Source: Acanthopleura granulata (taxonomy: Eukaryota; Mollusca; Polyplacophora; Chitonida; Chitonidae). From it: a stretch of 64,000 bases of DNA. The notes under the pieces are model-generated. The model worked only from the letters and a program-made list of their open reading frames with translations. It was not told the DNA's origin and did not search any database. A program made the position numbers and the translations under genes. Positions 33,801-48,800 of the stretch are shown in pieces. The stretch is from assembly GCA_016165875.1 (NCBI GenBank), contig JABBOT010000011.1, forward strand, positions 10,929,491 through 10,993,490. Reading direction: 5' to 3'. Within the stretch, counting starts at the first letter, position 1; every line of letters begins with the position of its first letter.

Positions 33801-36800
33801 TATCCACCAGGGAAGAAGCCTCTAGGATCGCCAACATGTCAGAACTTGATTGTTATTTACATGGCAGTAAACATGTCTTCTCCTTTTCTGATGTTTCTCT
33901 TGAGTTTCTGAGGTCATATGCTCTCGAATGTAATCAGGGTTAAGCCAGGTTTACATAGGCAATACTACATGTAGTCTTCTCCTAATGCGAAATCAGTGGA
34001 ACTTCAGGCTTAAATTGACACCAAACTTTTATATATACGTTGGTCTTGACATCAGATTTGCACGAACCTGTGTGTGGTTGATGATAGTAGTTTGGCTACT
34101 TCATTACCTGTAATACATATATATACGTGTGCCAGTTGTCGCCTGAGAAACACTGTTGAGAATTGAGAATGTATGAGAAACACTGTTGGGAATTGAGAAT
34201 GTATGAGAAACACTGTTGAGAATTGAGAATGTATGAGAAACACTGTTGAAACGTTGAGAATGTATCAGTATAGGTGAGCACCAATGGATCCGGCCACAAA
34301 TGACACAAGGCATAAGATGAGTGGTGTACCGGTGTGGTATCAGGCCTTTATGTAGACCTTGGCCGCGCGAGGCTCTGCTATAAAAGATTGTCTTGGGAGC
34401 TGCCGATTTTGAATGGTTGCACAGACAATAGCGAAGTCTTGTAGACAGTACCGGTACAATAAATCATGAATCTGGTGCGAAGGAGTCGGTCACAAGCCGG
34501 GACGTTACTCACCCGCGTGCGTATCATGAAGTAGTGAAACGAAACAAAACACGTAATTTTTTACCATATACGAGAAAGAAGTTTTACGTAAACTTCTTAA
34601 TCGATCGTCGAGTTTTAGCGTGTAAACTGTACTGGGTGTTAATCTTGTTTCTACGTGCCCTGGGACTGGGGGTGAATGGTGGGAGAGCGAGGGGGATATA
34701 AGGGTTAGGGTTCACTTCCCATAGATCAAATGTGTTAAGGTATACGCCTTAGAGATCAATATTGCAAGAAATGTACAGCGCCAATTGATTTTTGGGCCTG
34801 AGGTTTACCTGTACAGGTAGGCCCTCTATCTGTTATTTTAGGCGTGTTTTAAGCACAGTGTGTTCACCCAAGGGTCAGGGCCTGTTAATGTACTTCTTGT
34901 TTTGTTACACGGTGACAGTTATGCGGTCAGTCAGACAAAGAGACAGAAAGTTGTTTGGAAATATTGTTATATTTATTTTATTCCACGCAATACATTTTCG
35001 CGTAGGAAGCCAGAATCTGAAATAAGCTTTAATGTCCTTTAATGAAGAAAAAGCAAACGAAATTATATTGTGTTATAATTAGTGGGCGCTTGTTAAATTG
35101 TGTAGACTTTAAAGTTAATTTCACCGTGTGTCATAGTGAATATGTGCTTTGTATGATAGCTGGAAAAGCCACTATTGCTCTTTGAACTTTACAGTCCCTC
35201 TCATACCATGAGATTCTAATTTAAACCAGTTTCACACGAATTATTTTAACATTTTTCTCACAATGCTAGCCGCCGTCGTATAAGTGAAATATTCTTGAGT
35301 ACGGTGTAAACACTAATCTAAAAAATAAATAAATCTTTCATGTAAAATAAACTTCTTCAAACTTCAGGTTTTGTTAATGATGCCTTTGGAAAGTAAGCTT
35401 GAACCGAAGCATGCTGTTTCATTGAAACCTCCTTTTTGGTCAGTAATGTCTGCTTGATCATTAATTAACACGTTCTGCACGAAATTGTCACGGCGTGCGT
35501 GCTCACTAGCCATTAATAGAGGCGCGGAACTTCAGATGGCGTTCCCGAAATCTATTATAGATGTTCATTTCGCTCACGCTGACGGCGGTTGTTCAGTAAA
35601 CGAGGCTTTCTTGGGGTGGGCACGCGTACCGGCAAATATACCAGAAACCATTGGTGTGCTAATTGATATTTTCGGCTATCAGTCCGGTGAACTCTTGTGA
35701 ACTCTAATTATCTCAGCTAGCGTGAAACCATCCCAGCTAAAGCCCAGGCCTCAGTCAGAATATTTGACTCGTGCTTGTTATAAATGGCCAGATTAATTTT
35801 GTTGATGCATGGTTTTGATATAATTATTATAGACTTAGCAGTTAATCAGACAAACCTGAGTCGCTCGTGTGAATAAAACGAACGATACTTTACTCCAATG
35901 CAGTTTTCACAATGAATAAACATTTCTAATAACAACTGTTGCGTAAAAAAGAAAATCATGTCGATATGGCTGACGTTTTTCTTTGCGATATCTGATCCTT
36001 ACTGGTTTATAAACATTCCAATGTTCTGAACGAATAGGCATTTAATTGAACTTGCTGTTGGCATGCATCAGAAAATCTCCCTACTCTCTCATAGATCATA
36101 TCTGTGTCTGTCCCAGGCCAGGCCATGCATTTTTTAGAATATTAGGTTGTCTATTCATCATCCATCGACTCGTCAAATGGCTGTCAATCGATCAATCATT
36201 CAGTTAATATGTGAATTCATCGGTGGACTCATTAAATGACAGCCAATCAGTGAGCCACCCAATCAATCGATCAATCAGGTAATATGTGAATTCATCGATG
36301 GATTCATTAAATGACAGCCAATCAGTGAGCCACCCAATCAATCGATCAATCAGGTAATATGTGAATTTTATGGGTGGACTCATTAAATGACCACCAGTGA
36401 AGCAAGTAATGTATCGATCATCAGTCCACCAGTCAACCAACCATCAGTCAGCCACATTAGCCCGTCTGTTAAGCCCGTCACGGTTTCAATACGAAGGAAT
36501 TCATATTCCAGGACGGTTTTAGCTAGTCACGATTTGTATGTGGTTATTTTTGTTTGAAAGTTAAGAAGTCGCTGAGAAACCAACAAAATACAGCTAATTA
36601 CATCGGTCTTTTGTCGGGTGACATTGCAGTGCTGGCTAAAAGCACCAGAATGCAAGAGGGGCGTATAAAAGGGTCATTGAGTAGAAAACTAAGTCTGGTG
36701 CAAATTTTTTTAAAATCAAACAGCTGTCAAGTTATCGCGTGAGTGCCCTCTCTCTTGGAAGTCGGTATTTTATCTCCCCCTCCCCCAGCTCCGTGGTCTT

Positions 36801-39800
36801 TGAAAATGCCGGGAAGGTCAGCCATAAACAACCATCTACCATTTATTGCATGCATTTATTGTCCCCATACTTGTTACCGGGTCGTCTGTTACATGTTCAA
36901 GAATTACCTGGTGTGGTTTACGCTGATAAAAGATGACATAAAGTAGATTAGCGTGACAACCAGCAGTCGCCGATAACTCAGTGGCTTGGAGGCATCGAGC
37001 GAGGAATGTTGTGGGTCTGTACATTGTTACAAACTGGTCTAAATGAGACTACGCCCTGGTTCAATTTCAGCCCCAAAGTGATCGCTGTTGACAAAGGACA
37101 GAAACCATTTTGTATAAATGGTTTGGACATTTACAGATGATGGCACAAACAGGGACAGAAACTTTTAACATATAACATTGGGAACATTTAAGCTCATGAA
37201 CATTTTAGCTCATGAACTAAGGCGAAACGTTACTTATAACATTACTTATTTCCTTATAGCGCTAACAGTGTTATCGAACAAATGGTTTGGTAACGTTGGT
37301 TCTAAAACCGCTCATTGGGCAGGTTTGATAACGATGTTAGGATCTGCATCGAAACGTCACCAGTAATGGCGTCGAGAAGTTCGTCGTCCAAAAGTAATGT
37401 GTCCTCCTCATATAACCCTCTGGGCATTTATCGTTGTCGACAGAAATAAGCAGGCCGTACGTGGGGGTCTGCGAAGAACCTGCGGATGGTCGTGGGTTTC
37501 CCCCGGGCTCTGTCCCGTTTCCTCCCATCATAATACTGACCGCCGTCGTATGAAATATTCTTTAGTAAGGCGCAAAACACCAACCAACCAATAAATAAAT
37601 AAGTAAGTAAATAAATAAATAAATAAATAAATAAATATGAGGAGAGCGACCCTTTCTTAGAAAATGACAATCTGAACATTATCAGTCGTTGACAAACGCC
37701 ATATCCTTTCGTATAGCGTCTGAACACCTACAGTTGTTGACACAAAAAAGGACAGAAACCTTTCGTATAACATTATTACCGTCTGCAGCTGTTGAAACGA
37801 ACAAGAACAGAAACTGTGCGTATAACATCCTGAATATCTGCAGCCCTTGACACAAACAAGGACAGAAACTTGTCATATAATATTCTAGCCGACCGCAGTT
37901 ACTGACACAAGTATACAGAAGGTTAACCTTTTGGACATCTACAGTTTATACATGTATACAAAAATTTATATAACATAATTCATATAACATTTCGAACACA
38001 TGCGGATAATTGATGGTGTGTTCTTTGAACAAGACCACAACTATTTTAGGCTACCTGCAGATAGATGTGGGTTTCCCCGGGCTCTGTCCGGTTTCCTCCC
38101 ACCATAATGCTGGCCGCCGTGGTATAAGTCAAATATTCGTGAGTGCGGCGTAAAACACCAATCAAGTAAATGAATTGACCATATCACGTGTATTTCAGAC
38201 CTTATGGCCATTTGTTCTCAAAAACACGGGAAATATGACTGTGCATATAAAAGTAGTTCGTTGTGATCAAAATCACGTGTGAAGCCGGATGTTACCAACA
38301 GGGTTCATTACTCGTACAATTCTATGTTTACTGACCATTGGCTAGATATCTGATAGCGTCTTGTGGATGGCCAGCTCAGTCACTGTAATCGTATTCCTAT
38401 AAACAGATGGTTAGACCGCATATAATGGATGAAAGTTGCCTCTTTATCGATGTTTAAGCAGAAATGGTTGATCAGATGTAAGATATGGACGAATTTCTAC
38501 ATTTACGCAGATAACGAAATTCGTCATTCCCCTTTTTAATCGGTATATGTTAATTCCAGACGAGTTGTTGTTGACTTCTGTCTAGTTATCTTTCATCCTT
38601 TCGTTCGTGAGAATATCATTGGCAAAATTTATTCACAATACAGGACGACATAATCATCCATTATTAAGTGCAAGAAAATCTAAGGGTGAAAAATATCAGT
38701 CTGCATTCTGTGGTGTATCATGGCATATCGGTAGTCCTTATGTTTATATGCAAGCGCTCGCGGTATGTTTGGTTTAAGATGTTTTTCTACAAACACAGTG
38801 CTTTCATTGAAATAAGCTTGGGTCCTAAGAACACACAGACAGAGTTATACGCCAAGCCATCGGTTTGTTATGAATATTAATGGTGTGTATGATGCGCTGA
38901 AATAGGATCCCGGAAATAAGTCTACGACTGTTCTTATTGTTAATTGTCACAATTTTTAATTACGGTCTGGAATGGGGGAATAAATGACAGAAGGGACGGG
39001 TTGATGATTTCTTCGCGAGTATGTCTGTAGATGGGGGTCAGATACCTTAATCATGTAAATGGGCGATATATGACGCTCAGCAGGAAAGAGAGCCCTGCAG
39101 GCGCAAAGACAGCAGCGCCAGGTGACTCAGCTGTTTTTATATTCACAGCCTCGCCACGATTTGACTGTTGTATTGCCGACCTGGCATTTAGCCTCAACGA
39201 AGCAATCGACAATTTTGTTTCACATTGTTTTCTGGTGGTTATTGTCATAACGTTTAGGATGATTTTTTTCAGTGTTTGTCCTTGGTAATCGTTTATTACT
39301 AAATCTTCTCCCCTTCTTCGCTGAACAGGCTTTTGAGATGTCATACACCCGTAAAAAGTGAACAGAAATTAAAAAAGTTGCACACGTTCCCCTCCTCACC
39401 CCCGAAAATAAACCAACCCCCCCTCTCAAAACCTCAAAACAAAACAAAAAGCGAAAATAAAAAATACAACAACAAAAATAAATAAATAAAAAAAACAAAA
39501 CAACAAAATAAAAAGACTCTCATACGCCAATGTTGGGGCTCGGCGCGCATTGTCACTGACGTGTAAACAAATGTTGGAAAAACTCAGAGGAGATTAATAA
39601 GTGGATAAACTAAGACCGGCTACATTCTCACACAGACACACTTGTATGTATAGAAGGTGTACTGTGAAAATTGCCCACGTCTATTGTTCACAAAACCCTT
39701 CCTCCCATTTCAAAAGAAGTCCTTTACTTTGTTCAGGAGGGGCTAGCTTCTACACCAGTCCATTGCCCTGTGGCACGATTTTTCAGGCATTTTTTTTTGG

Positions 39801-42800
39801 GGGGGGGGCTGCATAATTTGCGATTTTGTGATTTACTAATCTAAGATAATATCGGTTTGTTACAGTATGACCAGTCATGTTTGACTTATCCTGGGGCTTA
39901 ACCTCTGTCATTAGTGCACGCCATTTACTGTGATTATGCGCCTGTGGAGAGAGGGATAGGAAATATGTGCAGGAGGTGACGGGGAGAGGGCGTATAAGTT
40001 TACCGACGCGTTTATCTTACGTTTATAGTCACACAGAACCTTATGGTGCGATGGTAGGTTGTGTACAGGTGTTGTAACAAAGACATAAGTTTTAACACCC
40101 AAATGCCGTCTAGTTCTAGGTAGGTTTCCTTCAGTAAGTTCTCTGTCTACGTTTCATGTTAATGACACGGGATCAATTCAAAAGTGGCGTCAATGAGGGT
40201 TGGCATGACCTGCTTTAGGCGGCCACATCTGAGCTATAACTGACCTCTGCTAATACCTCCCCAACACAGCTTACCATGTAGTGATTTGTTATGGAGAAAT
40301 AGATCCCTTAGTATTTTTCCTGCATAGTTCGATTTCGTTACCCTTCCTGCTTACTATATAATATTATGCACTCCTCGTGTCGAAGAAAAGAGCAAACGTG
40401 CATATTTTCAGACACATGGAATAAACGATTTACATGTTCTTTTTAAAACAGTAGGAAGGAATTTGCATATTTTGAGAGTGTGGGAAGTCTGCATTGAAGA
40501 CTGGGAAATGCATCTTCTCCGCTTGAACTGTAATTGTTTGACATGATGGTACCTTGCCTTATCGTAGTTAAATCCGTGCCAGATTGCTGTGTTTTTGAAC
40601 CACCATGGAAATCATAGCTCTGTTAAGATACTGGAAAAACTACTGTATAAAGCTCAACAGCTAATTAGATACAGATATCTGAAGATACGTGTAAGCCTAT
40701 GGCAGATTGCACACGGCTAAATAAACAGTAATACAAGACGTCTCCTAATTTTAAGTTACGTGTTACATTGTGTGCGATGAACTGGGTAGGCGTGACCTAT
40801 AGCGCATGTCACGTTTGCCGCTTGACACTAATCCTCTGACACAAACTGAGCCAACACGGGAAATGATATTAAGAAGTAACGGCTGCACAAATCGCCAAAG
40901 AGATGCATGGAAGTATAGAATGAAACAGTGGTCTGAGATATACAATGATCACGGATGGAACTAACTCAGGGGAGTGGAAACCACAAAGACGAAGGAAATC
41001 ACGCAAAACACATCGGAACACACCAAAATAAACCTCAAAGGGTGCAGAGAAAACCGCGAATTACACACTGCGGAAACCATGATGAGAAAACAGGAAACCG
41101 CGAAGGACACAGAGGAAATGGCGAAGAGTAGAACGGAATCAGCGTTGAGAACACAGAGGAAAATGCGGAGAGCTCGGAAGAAAACGTGAGGAGCACAGAG
41201 GAAAACGTGAAGACCACACAGGAAAATTCGAAGAACACAAAGGAAGACGTGAAGAGAATATAGGAAACCGTGAAGAGCATATAAGAACATGTAAAAAACC
41301 GGGAAGAACACAAAGAGAACCGCCGTATGATGAGAGGTAGCTTTCCTCACCACCTCCTCTGTGGATCCATCTTGCGCCTTTCTCTATGGACCCCCCCCCC
41401 CCCACGCCCGGTGTCTTGCACAACAGTGATCCCATGAGATTTGCCGTGCAGTTGCGGAGCAAAAGTCTGATAGTAGTAGTTAGTTCGCGACTTACATGAC
41501 AGCATGGTAAGAGATAACTCCGCGACACAGGCTGCGATAATACTGTACAGGATAACATGGAGTTACCTGTAGGTAGCGATGAACAATAATTAACGTCAAT
41601 TGCTGATTGGTATCAGGAGAAATGTCTTGTCAGATGGATATCTGTGGGATTATTTTATGATGATCCGGTGAATGCTCAGGTGATATTTACGACCCATGCA
41701 CGGCGTGCGAGATAAAAGAAAGAAAGAAGACAAGCGAGAGAAAAAAATAAGCAGGTACTCGAGGATTGCTTCCCGAGCGTGAGGATGATAACAAAAATAT
41801 AGTAATAAGAAAACCCCGCTGACTGAAAGTAAGATATTGTCTATCTCTGATAGGGAGACTTGTACATCAAGTGTCATAGATTTACAGTGAGCTAAAACGC
41901 CTTTGTATGTAGGAGCGTATGTTTTTTGGCCGAGTGGTTAGAGAGTGTAGCTTGTGTATGAGAAGCCAGGCTTCGATCCTGAAAAGGGTTAACAATGTAA
42001 TTCAGTCTGTCAAGATATATGGCTGAAACAGTAAGCCGTAGTGATTCAGTCAATAATCTTGCTTTATTTACTATGCATAGCATTGGATATATGGTCCCTA
42101 TATACTAAGGCCAACGAGACTTAATTCCTTGTTCCCCGCGCACAATATCTTAAAAAATTAGTGCAGGCAAAGGAGCAATTTTACTTTTGCTTATCATTAT
42201 TTTGGCCATATTGAGTGATAATCTCACGTTTTGTGTCAGTTTCTTGACGACGGCCACATTTTCCAATGATGGAGACTTTCTCGAAGAAGTTGTTGATGTT
42301 TTGAACGCAGGTTGTCTGGTGTGGTTAATGTACATAACGCAGACTCGTGCTGCAGAGTCGTGATGCTGTTCACTGGGTATGACTTTTTGGCGCAAAGTTT
42401 GTGCCGCAAGGTGTGTCCAGTGGAATGTGCTAATACTGCGGCTCCGTGAGTGGCAGTGTACTGGGATTGTTTTGGTTATGGAGTCGTGTGTGGTGTCAGC
42501 TTACTGTGACTGTGTCCGTGTACCAGGAGCACATTGATTGTGGTGACCTATTTGGTGTCTTAAGCAAATTCCAGTAGTGATGCAGCACTGTAAATATGCC
42601 AGTAAACATGTCACAACGGGACCCCACGCATGCAGTGTGATAAGATCAAGACAGTGTAGAAACGGCAAGGAAAGCACAACTAACAGCATTTGTTTTTTTT
42701 CTGATGATACAGGATTTGATAACGTTATACCGACTTTGACTAAAAAAAAACCCGTTGAACCTATGTAGATGGTCTGTGTATGATATATGATATTTGCGGG

Positions 42801-45800
42801 CGATATTGCTATATTTGGTGATATACGTAAAGCGTAGATATCCACATGAACTGTTCTTGAATAAATATAAAGCCGTGTGCTTAATAAGATTAACATATCA
42901 GTACCGTCGTATACATATTAAGATGACATTATGGAGGAATGGAAGAGAATATAGGCTTGACAAAGGGAGATAAGTCATGTTGGCTTAATTAACTTCATCA
43001 AAAGTTTTACCAGAGAGTCAGGGACTATAAAACAGAAAAAAAATTGCAGAAACTGTTCAATCCTGAACATCAAGTGGGTAATAATACATAATCATGTTTC
43101 CATCATATTCATGCATTTATGTAAGGGGGTTCAAAATATATGGTCTCCTCGACAAAGATATTAAATGGGACTATTACAAGACATTGAATGGGAAATGAAT
43201 AAAGATAAAACAAAGCTCCATCTGCTAAACATTGCATACGGTGATATTTGCATTAATATTAAAACCAAGTATAAACCAGATTAAACCCACTTGTATTATA
43301 TGTATTGGGATGAAGCTGGTGCTAATAAGTTTTACTTAACTTTAAATTCGTCAGTGAACAACCAGTCCGTGAAGATCACGCCTACAGAGTGAACTGAAAC
43401 CAACGGCATATACGTATTTCAGAAACTGTGACCGTGTTAAACTTAGAGCGTCTTCCCTGACAGCTGACCCATAGTGTTATGGACAATGTTTACCATATAA
43501 TATAGCGATCATTCCTTTCTTCCCACCTAGCCTGGGCTCTCTATCTCTTTATAACCTCATGAATGGCGATCATTTCTCCAAGCGCGGCGGTTTTGTATGA
43601 ATCATTGTGCATGTAGGCAGAAAACGGTTTTGTATGCTCTACTGGGAATGTCGTTGTATTTATTATTCTGCGGCGTCAGAAGGTTGGCCTTTTATATCAT
43701 AAAGTAAACAAGCCACACTGTCACTCTTTCATCCACATCCACTTAAGTTTCATAGTATCTGGTGAGCGATTGTACACAGTGGTAAATGAAGTAAGAATTT
43801 GCTTAACGACCGTTCACATCTGTTTACAGTATACCCGAACATGTATGACTTAAATCTAATTGGGAAGTCTCCGTGACTCGGTTGGTTAGAGCGCTAGCGC
43901 AGCGTAATGAACCAGAAACCTCCCAACAATAACGGTGGCTGAGAGTCCAGCTCATGCTGGCTTCCTCTCCGGCGGTATGTGGGAAGGTCTGCCACCGACC
44001 TGCGGATGGTCATGGGTTTCCTCTGGGCTCTGCCCTGTTTCCTCCTACCATAATGCTGGCTGCCGTGGTATAAGTGGAATATTCTTGAGTACGGCGAAAC
44101 ACACCAGTCAATAAATAAGTTAATAAATCTGATTGTAAAATTAGATGCATACAACCATGCAGACTGATGTCCTTTTAATTTTAACGACCGCATTCAAATT
44201 CGTGGTGAATATTTTATGGCTGTTAATTGAATATATGATGAGGCCTCTGTGGCCGAGTGTTTAGAGTGTTAGAGCGAGACAGTGAACTAGAAGACTTTCA
44301 CCAATCGGTGGCTGTGAATTCAACACCAGCTCAAGGCTGGCTTCCTCTCCATTCGTAAGTGAAAAGGTCTGTCACCCACCTGCGGATGGTCGTGAGATGC
44401 GCCTAGGCCCTTCCATTATAAGGTTGCGCGCCTTCGTATATAAGTGAATTGTTCGTGAGTTCAGCGTAAAATACCAATCAAATAATTCAAAATAACAATT
44501 CACAATCAAAAATAAATGAATTGGGTATATGATTGGCTATATACTTATGCAGGTAGACAGTCGCATTTTACACAATAATGAGATTTGATCAATTTGCTGG
44601 AACACCCCTTTCACCATCATACAGTTTTTTGCATACATCAACATTGCCTTCTCTGATCTTTTCTTACACTTGCTGAACTTTAAGTACACTTCTATTACAT
44701 CATTTCAAACCCGTTGACAAGCTGTATAAGTACTTGCCCTCGGTATGGTTGAATTTCTAAAGACCCCTTTCTATAGAATAAAGCGTGAGTTACATTTCAC
44801 ACGATCTATGCCTCGGCCTATGTATGTACGTGTATACTATAAGATCTTCTGAATGCATGCTGTAGACCATACGAAACTGCCTTCTGTCATATCCAAGGCC
44901 TTGGTCAGAATCTCATCGATGCACGACCGAATATCAGGATAATATGAACATAGCACAGAAAAGTAGTTCGGACATAACCAACCTTTCATACAGGTCTATA
45001 CCTGTTTGCCTGTGGTAAGCCAATGTATGGTTTTGTCTTCACTGTTTGAATGTTCGAATTCTCCGCTCATATCTGTGGGACCGTTCGTTTCTAGCCCCGT
45101 ATATCTTTGTTAATGTTTGATGCTTACTTTTTGCGGGATAAACAATTCCTATTATTCACATTGATGACGATTAAAACACTCCTGCAATTCACAATGATGG
45201 TGATTCACAGAGGTGACTATATTGACACCGATGACGATTCTCGGTGATTACGATTCACAGTTGTCATGTTTCATAGTGCTGACGAATGACAGCCATCAAG
45301 ATTCACAGTGGTGACGGATGACAGTCATAAACATTCACAGAGGTGACGATTAACAGGCATCAATATTCACTCTGATGACGATTGACAGTCATCAACATTC
45401 ACAGTGGTGACGATTGGCAGTCATCAACGTTCACAGTGGTGACGATTGGCAGTCATCAACATTCACAGTGGTGACGATTGGCAGTCATCAACATTCACAG
45501 TGGTGACGATTGGCAGTCATCAACATTCACAGTGGTGACGATTGGCAGTCATCAACATTCACAGTGGTGAATGACCCTTCACCAAACTGATGATAATTCA
45601 TAATTTTAGAAATATATGATGATCACCATTCACAGGGAGTGGAATTCAGGGTGTTTCGCAAATCTGTCGTGATTTACAATGAAGACGATTCAGAAAATTG
45701 TAACCAACCACAGATAACACTATCGACAGAGTACGTCTTCTGGATATAGACTTGACTGACACAGCACAAACGACTTTTATATTTCGCACACACTTGTGAA

Positions 45801-48800
45801 GAATTTATATATTTACAATGTTTCTTCTTTTCTTCAGGATAGACGCAAAAGTGACGGCGGAACTTCTCCAGATGGCACAAGGGCAGCCTCTGACAGGCGA
45901 GGCTCTAAACCCGGTGAGGAGGGGGTATCGGCGCGCCGTGAATCGAGGACTCGGGGTGAGGCGGTCATCAATGGAGCAGGGTATGGGTCAGTTTTCGGAG
46001 ACGACAACGACGATGCTTACAGCGTGGTCAGTCTGGCCGAAGAGGTGGCCAAAGCGGACAAAGAAAAAAGGCGGAAGTCTTCGGCTACTACAGCTTTCCA
46101 CAAAGCAACATTCTCCACACTGGAGAAACGCTCCAAGGCGCCGTCGGTGTGTATTTTTGATTTCTGATTACGATGCCTTTATTCCTAGTTTTAGGATAAA
46201 ACACGCCCTAGCAAACAATGTAGCCAAGTTTATAGCAACAAAAACATAAAAAATATTTTGCTGATCATTCTGTTTGGTTTTCATGAACATCTTTTACAGT
46301 TTTGATAGTCACCTTGTTCAGTTAAGAGTACTAGAATCTCTCCGGGGTGAAATGTGGCCATTTTATTTTAATTTCACTTTCTTATTCTCCATTATCTCAT
46401 CATTCCTCTCACTTAAAGATGAAAACCAAATTCGAATTGTAAATACCTAAAACTTGACAAAAAGTATAACATGCTGTGAACCAAGGCAGTTGTGTGTTCT
46501 TAGTTGCCCCTGATCGGGGAGATTAGCTCACTGAAGGGGGAGGGGTGTTACCTGCTGTGAATAGATACGCCTCTGGTAAATGTGTATTGCCTCCCGCTAT
46601 AAACTGTGCATGGCTGCTCGTGCCGACTACTCTAGGAGACCTATTAACTAGAACAGCAGCCTATAACACCCCACCGGAGGGAGGGGTTTATTAACACATA
46701 CTAGTAGCATTTGCTCAGAAATCTCAAGATAAAACACCGATTTACACTCTGATGGAACATGATAAGATTTAAAATTTAACAAAAGTAGCTGCATATGTTC
46801 ACATTTTAACTGGAGGCAGGACAATTTGTTATTAAAATCAATTGGCTAACTAATTAATGACAAATTTTATCACATATAATGCTCCTCCAGACATTTTAAT
46901 CTCTTTTTCTCTTTCTATTCCTGAGACGGTTTCTGTGGTGAAATACTTTTATTTCTCAATTATTTTTCAACATAATGCTGTGAAACTTGGCACACATGAA
47001 GCTAAATACCTAAGCTAGAAAACTGTCCCACAAATTTTTGATATCTTTTTCAGTTTTAAAGACATTAGTAAAAGAACATCAAAGTTTCAAAATTTTTATT
47101 AAAAGTCTTTTCTTGAAGTTTTAAATGATCACTCAGAACAGTCTAAGATGAATGTTAAAAATTTGTTTGTTTTTTAGGTTAAATAGTAAATTATCCACTT
47201 GAGCCAGTAAAATTTGAAAATTGGCGAGTTTCTCTTTATTTTGAGTAATATTAAAGTTAGGTAAATTTTAAAAGTTATTTTTGAAATCAGGAGTTGTTTA
47301 GCTTTCAGAATATATATACATATGGCCATATTTGATCAATATTTTGGGCTACACAAGGCACAATGTGAAGTTTTGGCCAGGAGGGTTCTAGTATCTTTAA
47401 GTTGATCATTTTCTGCATTTTCTGCATTTTCTTGGGTAACTTGTTCAGTTTTGTTGGTCAACTTGTTCAGTTTAGTTTGTAAACTTGTTCAGTTTTGTTG
47501 AGCAAATGATTACGTTTTATTGGCAAACTTTTACAGTTTTGTGGTTAACATGTTTAGATTTGTCGACCGACTTTTTCAGTTTTCTTATTTAACTTGGTCT
47601 GTTTTGTTGTCCAGCTTGTTGATTTCAGTTTGGCAAATTGTTCATTTTTGTTGAGCAACTTGTTCAGTCTTTTGGTTAGGTTGTTCAGTTTTGCTGGAAA
47701 TCTCGACAAGTTTTGACGGCTGAGTTCTTCAACTTCATGTTGAACTTCATGTTTCTTGACGCGTGCTTCTGACAGAAGAATTCTACAATAGGAGTTTGGT
47801 TGGGCACACTTTTTATTTGGAATATGTATTCTATTTAATTGAACCTAACGAAGGCGACATCTTAAAATTCGACCGTCACACGTTGTGTTTTCAATTTTTT
47901 GCAGGGTCATTTTGTTGAATGCAAAAATACAGCACTGTTAGAATTAAGCTGACAAACAAACGAACACACAGACACATCACTTACATCAGTTATGCGTACA
48001 GCTCAAAAAACTGAGCTGATAAAGGTTGTAAACATGTTTTGTTGATTTCTCTAATCTTTCATCTCTGTCAAATGTAATTAGCACGTCTATTCGTGATCAG
48101 CACTCTCTACCGGCGGAATGATGTGTGCGGGCAAAGGGGGTGGGGTTGGGGTGCTGGTATGAGGGTTCTAGGCTTTGATTACCGGCTTGCGCTAGAAGGC
48201 CTCCTCTGTGTGAACACTTACCTGTAAACATAAAATAGGCGTCAACATTTCTAGCAGACAAGACGCGCCAAATAACCCGAAGATTCTGTTTCGTGGTAAA
48301 CTGTCCCTGAGAATATTTCTACTTTTGAAGAGAATAAAACATTGAGATTCGTGGGAAAGTTCTCATAAAGCATGGACGTAGGTCTGCCTAGAAGACGGAT
48401 TGGAGCGTATATATGTATATAGGTCCAACTCAACCGTATGTCTGGTGTATTGTGTCAATAGCACAGGCTTTGAACCGAAACGCAGCCAGGGGTTTGGTTT
48501 GCCAACACTCAAGAACGTATACAGTATATAACAATGTACCTGTGTGGAAAAGTAGGCCGAAAAACATCGCTGTATATGTTTTCTCAGAACATACATCGAA
48601 ATATCGCGATATGAACGAAAAAGCGTGTACCAGTCCTTCCTGTAAGACTTTTATGTAAGACACACATTTCTTGTGATATTTGACAGAATTACAGCTGGAA
48701 ACGTGATTGAACATATATTCTGAAATGAAAATAATCATTTAACATACAGTAATGTGAATAGATTGTTCTTCATCTGTAGATGCTTGTTGTTGTTGAAGCG

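Larger units (their letters stand above)
27802..45837 (+). other. first intron of the MyTH4-FERM gene, rich in tandem repeats
   Basis: Eighteen kb with no supported exon. It holds at least seven separate minisatellites, six SINE copies and long AT-rich stretches (for example 30.5-34.1, 38.2-40.9 and 42.1-43.8 kb) in which I see nothing specific. Confidence 0.6.

Noticed and set aside
40961..41558. Membrane protein on the minus strand (Phe/Leu/Val-rich frames of 130 and 139 codons)
   Set aside because: The composition comes from a purine-rich minisatellite on the other strand, and two shifted frames are equally long.
41927..42000. Functional tRNA gene
   Set aside because: A- and B-box-like sequence is present, but the acceptor stem does not pair and the sequence runs on into a SINE tail.
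42501..42896. 131-codon minus-strand frame
   Set aside because: No recognisable domain; it reads as random translation of AT-rich intron.
46500..46690. Inverted repeat around 'gggaggggtgttacctgctg' and 'ataacaccccaccggaggga'
   Set aside because: Similarity is limited to a G-rich core of about 15 bp, and it sits inside the TTAA element.
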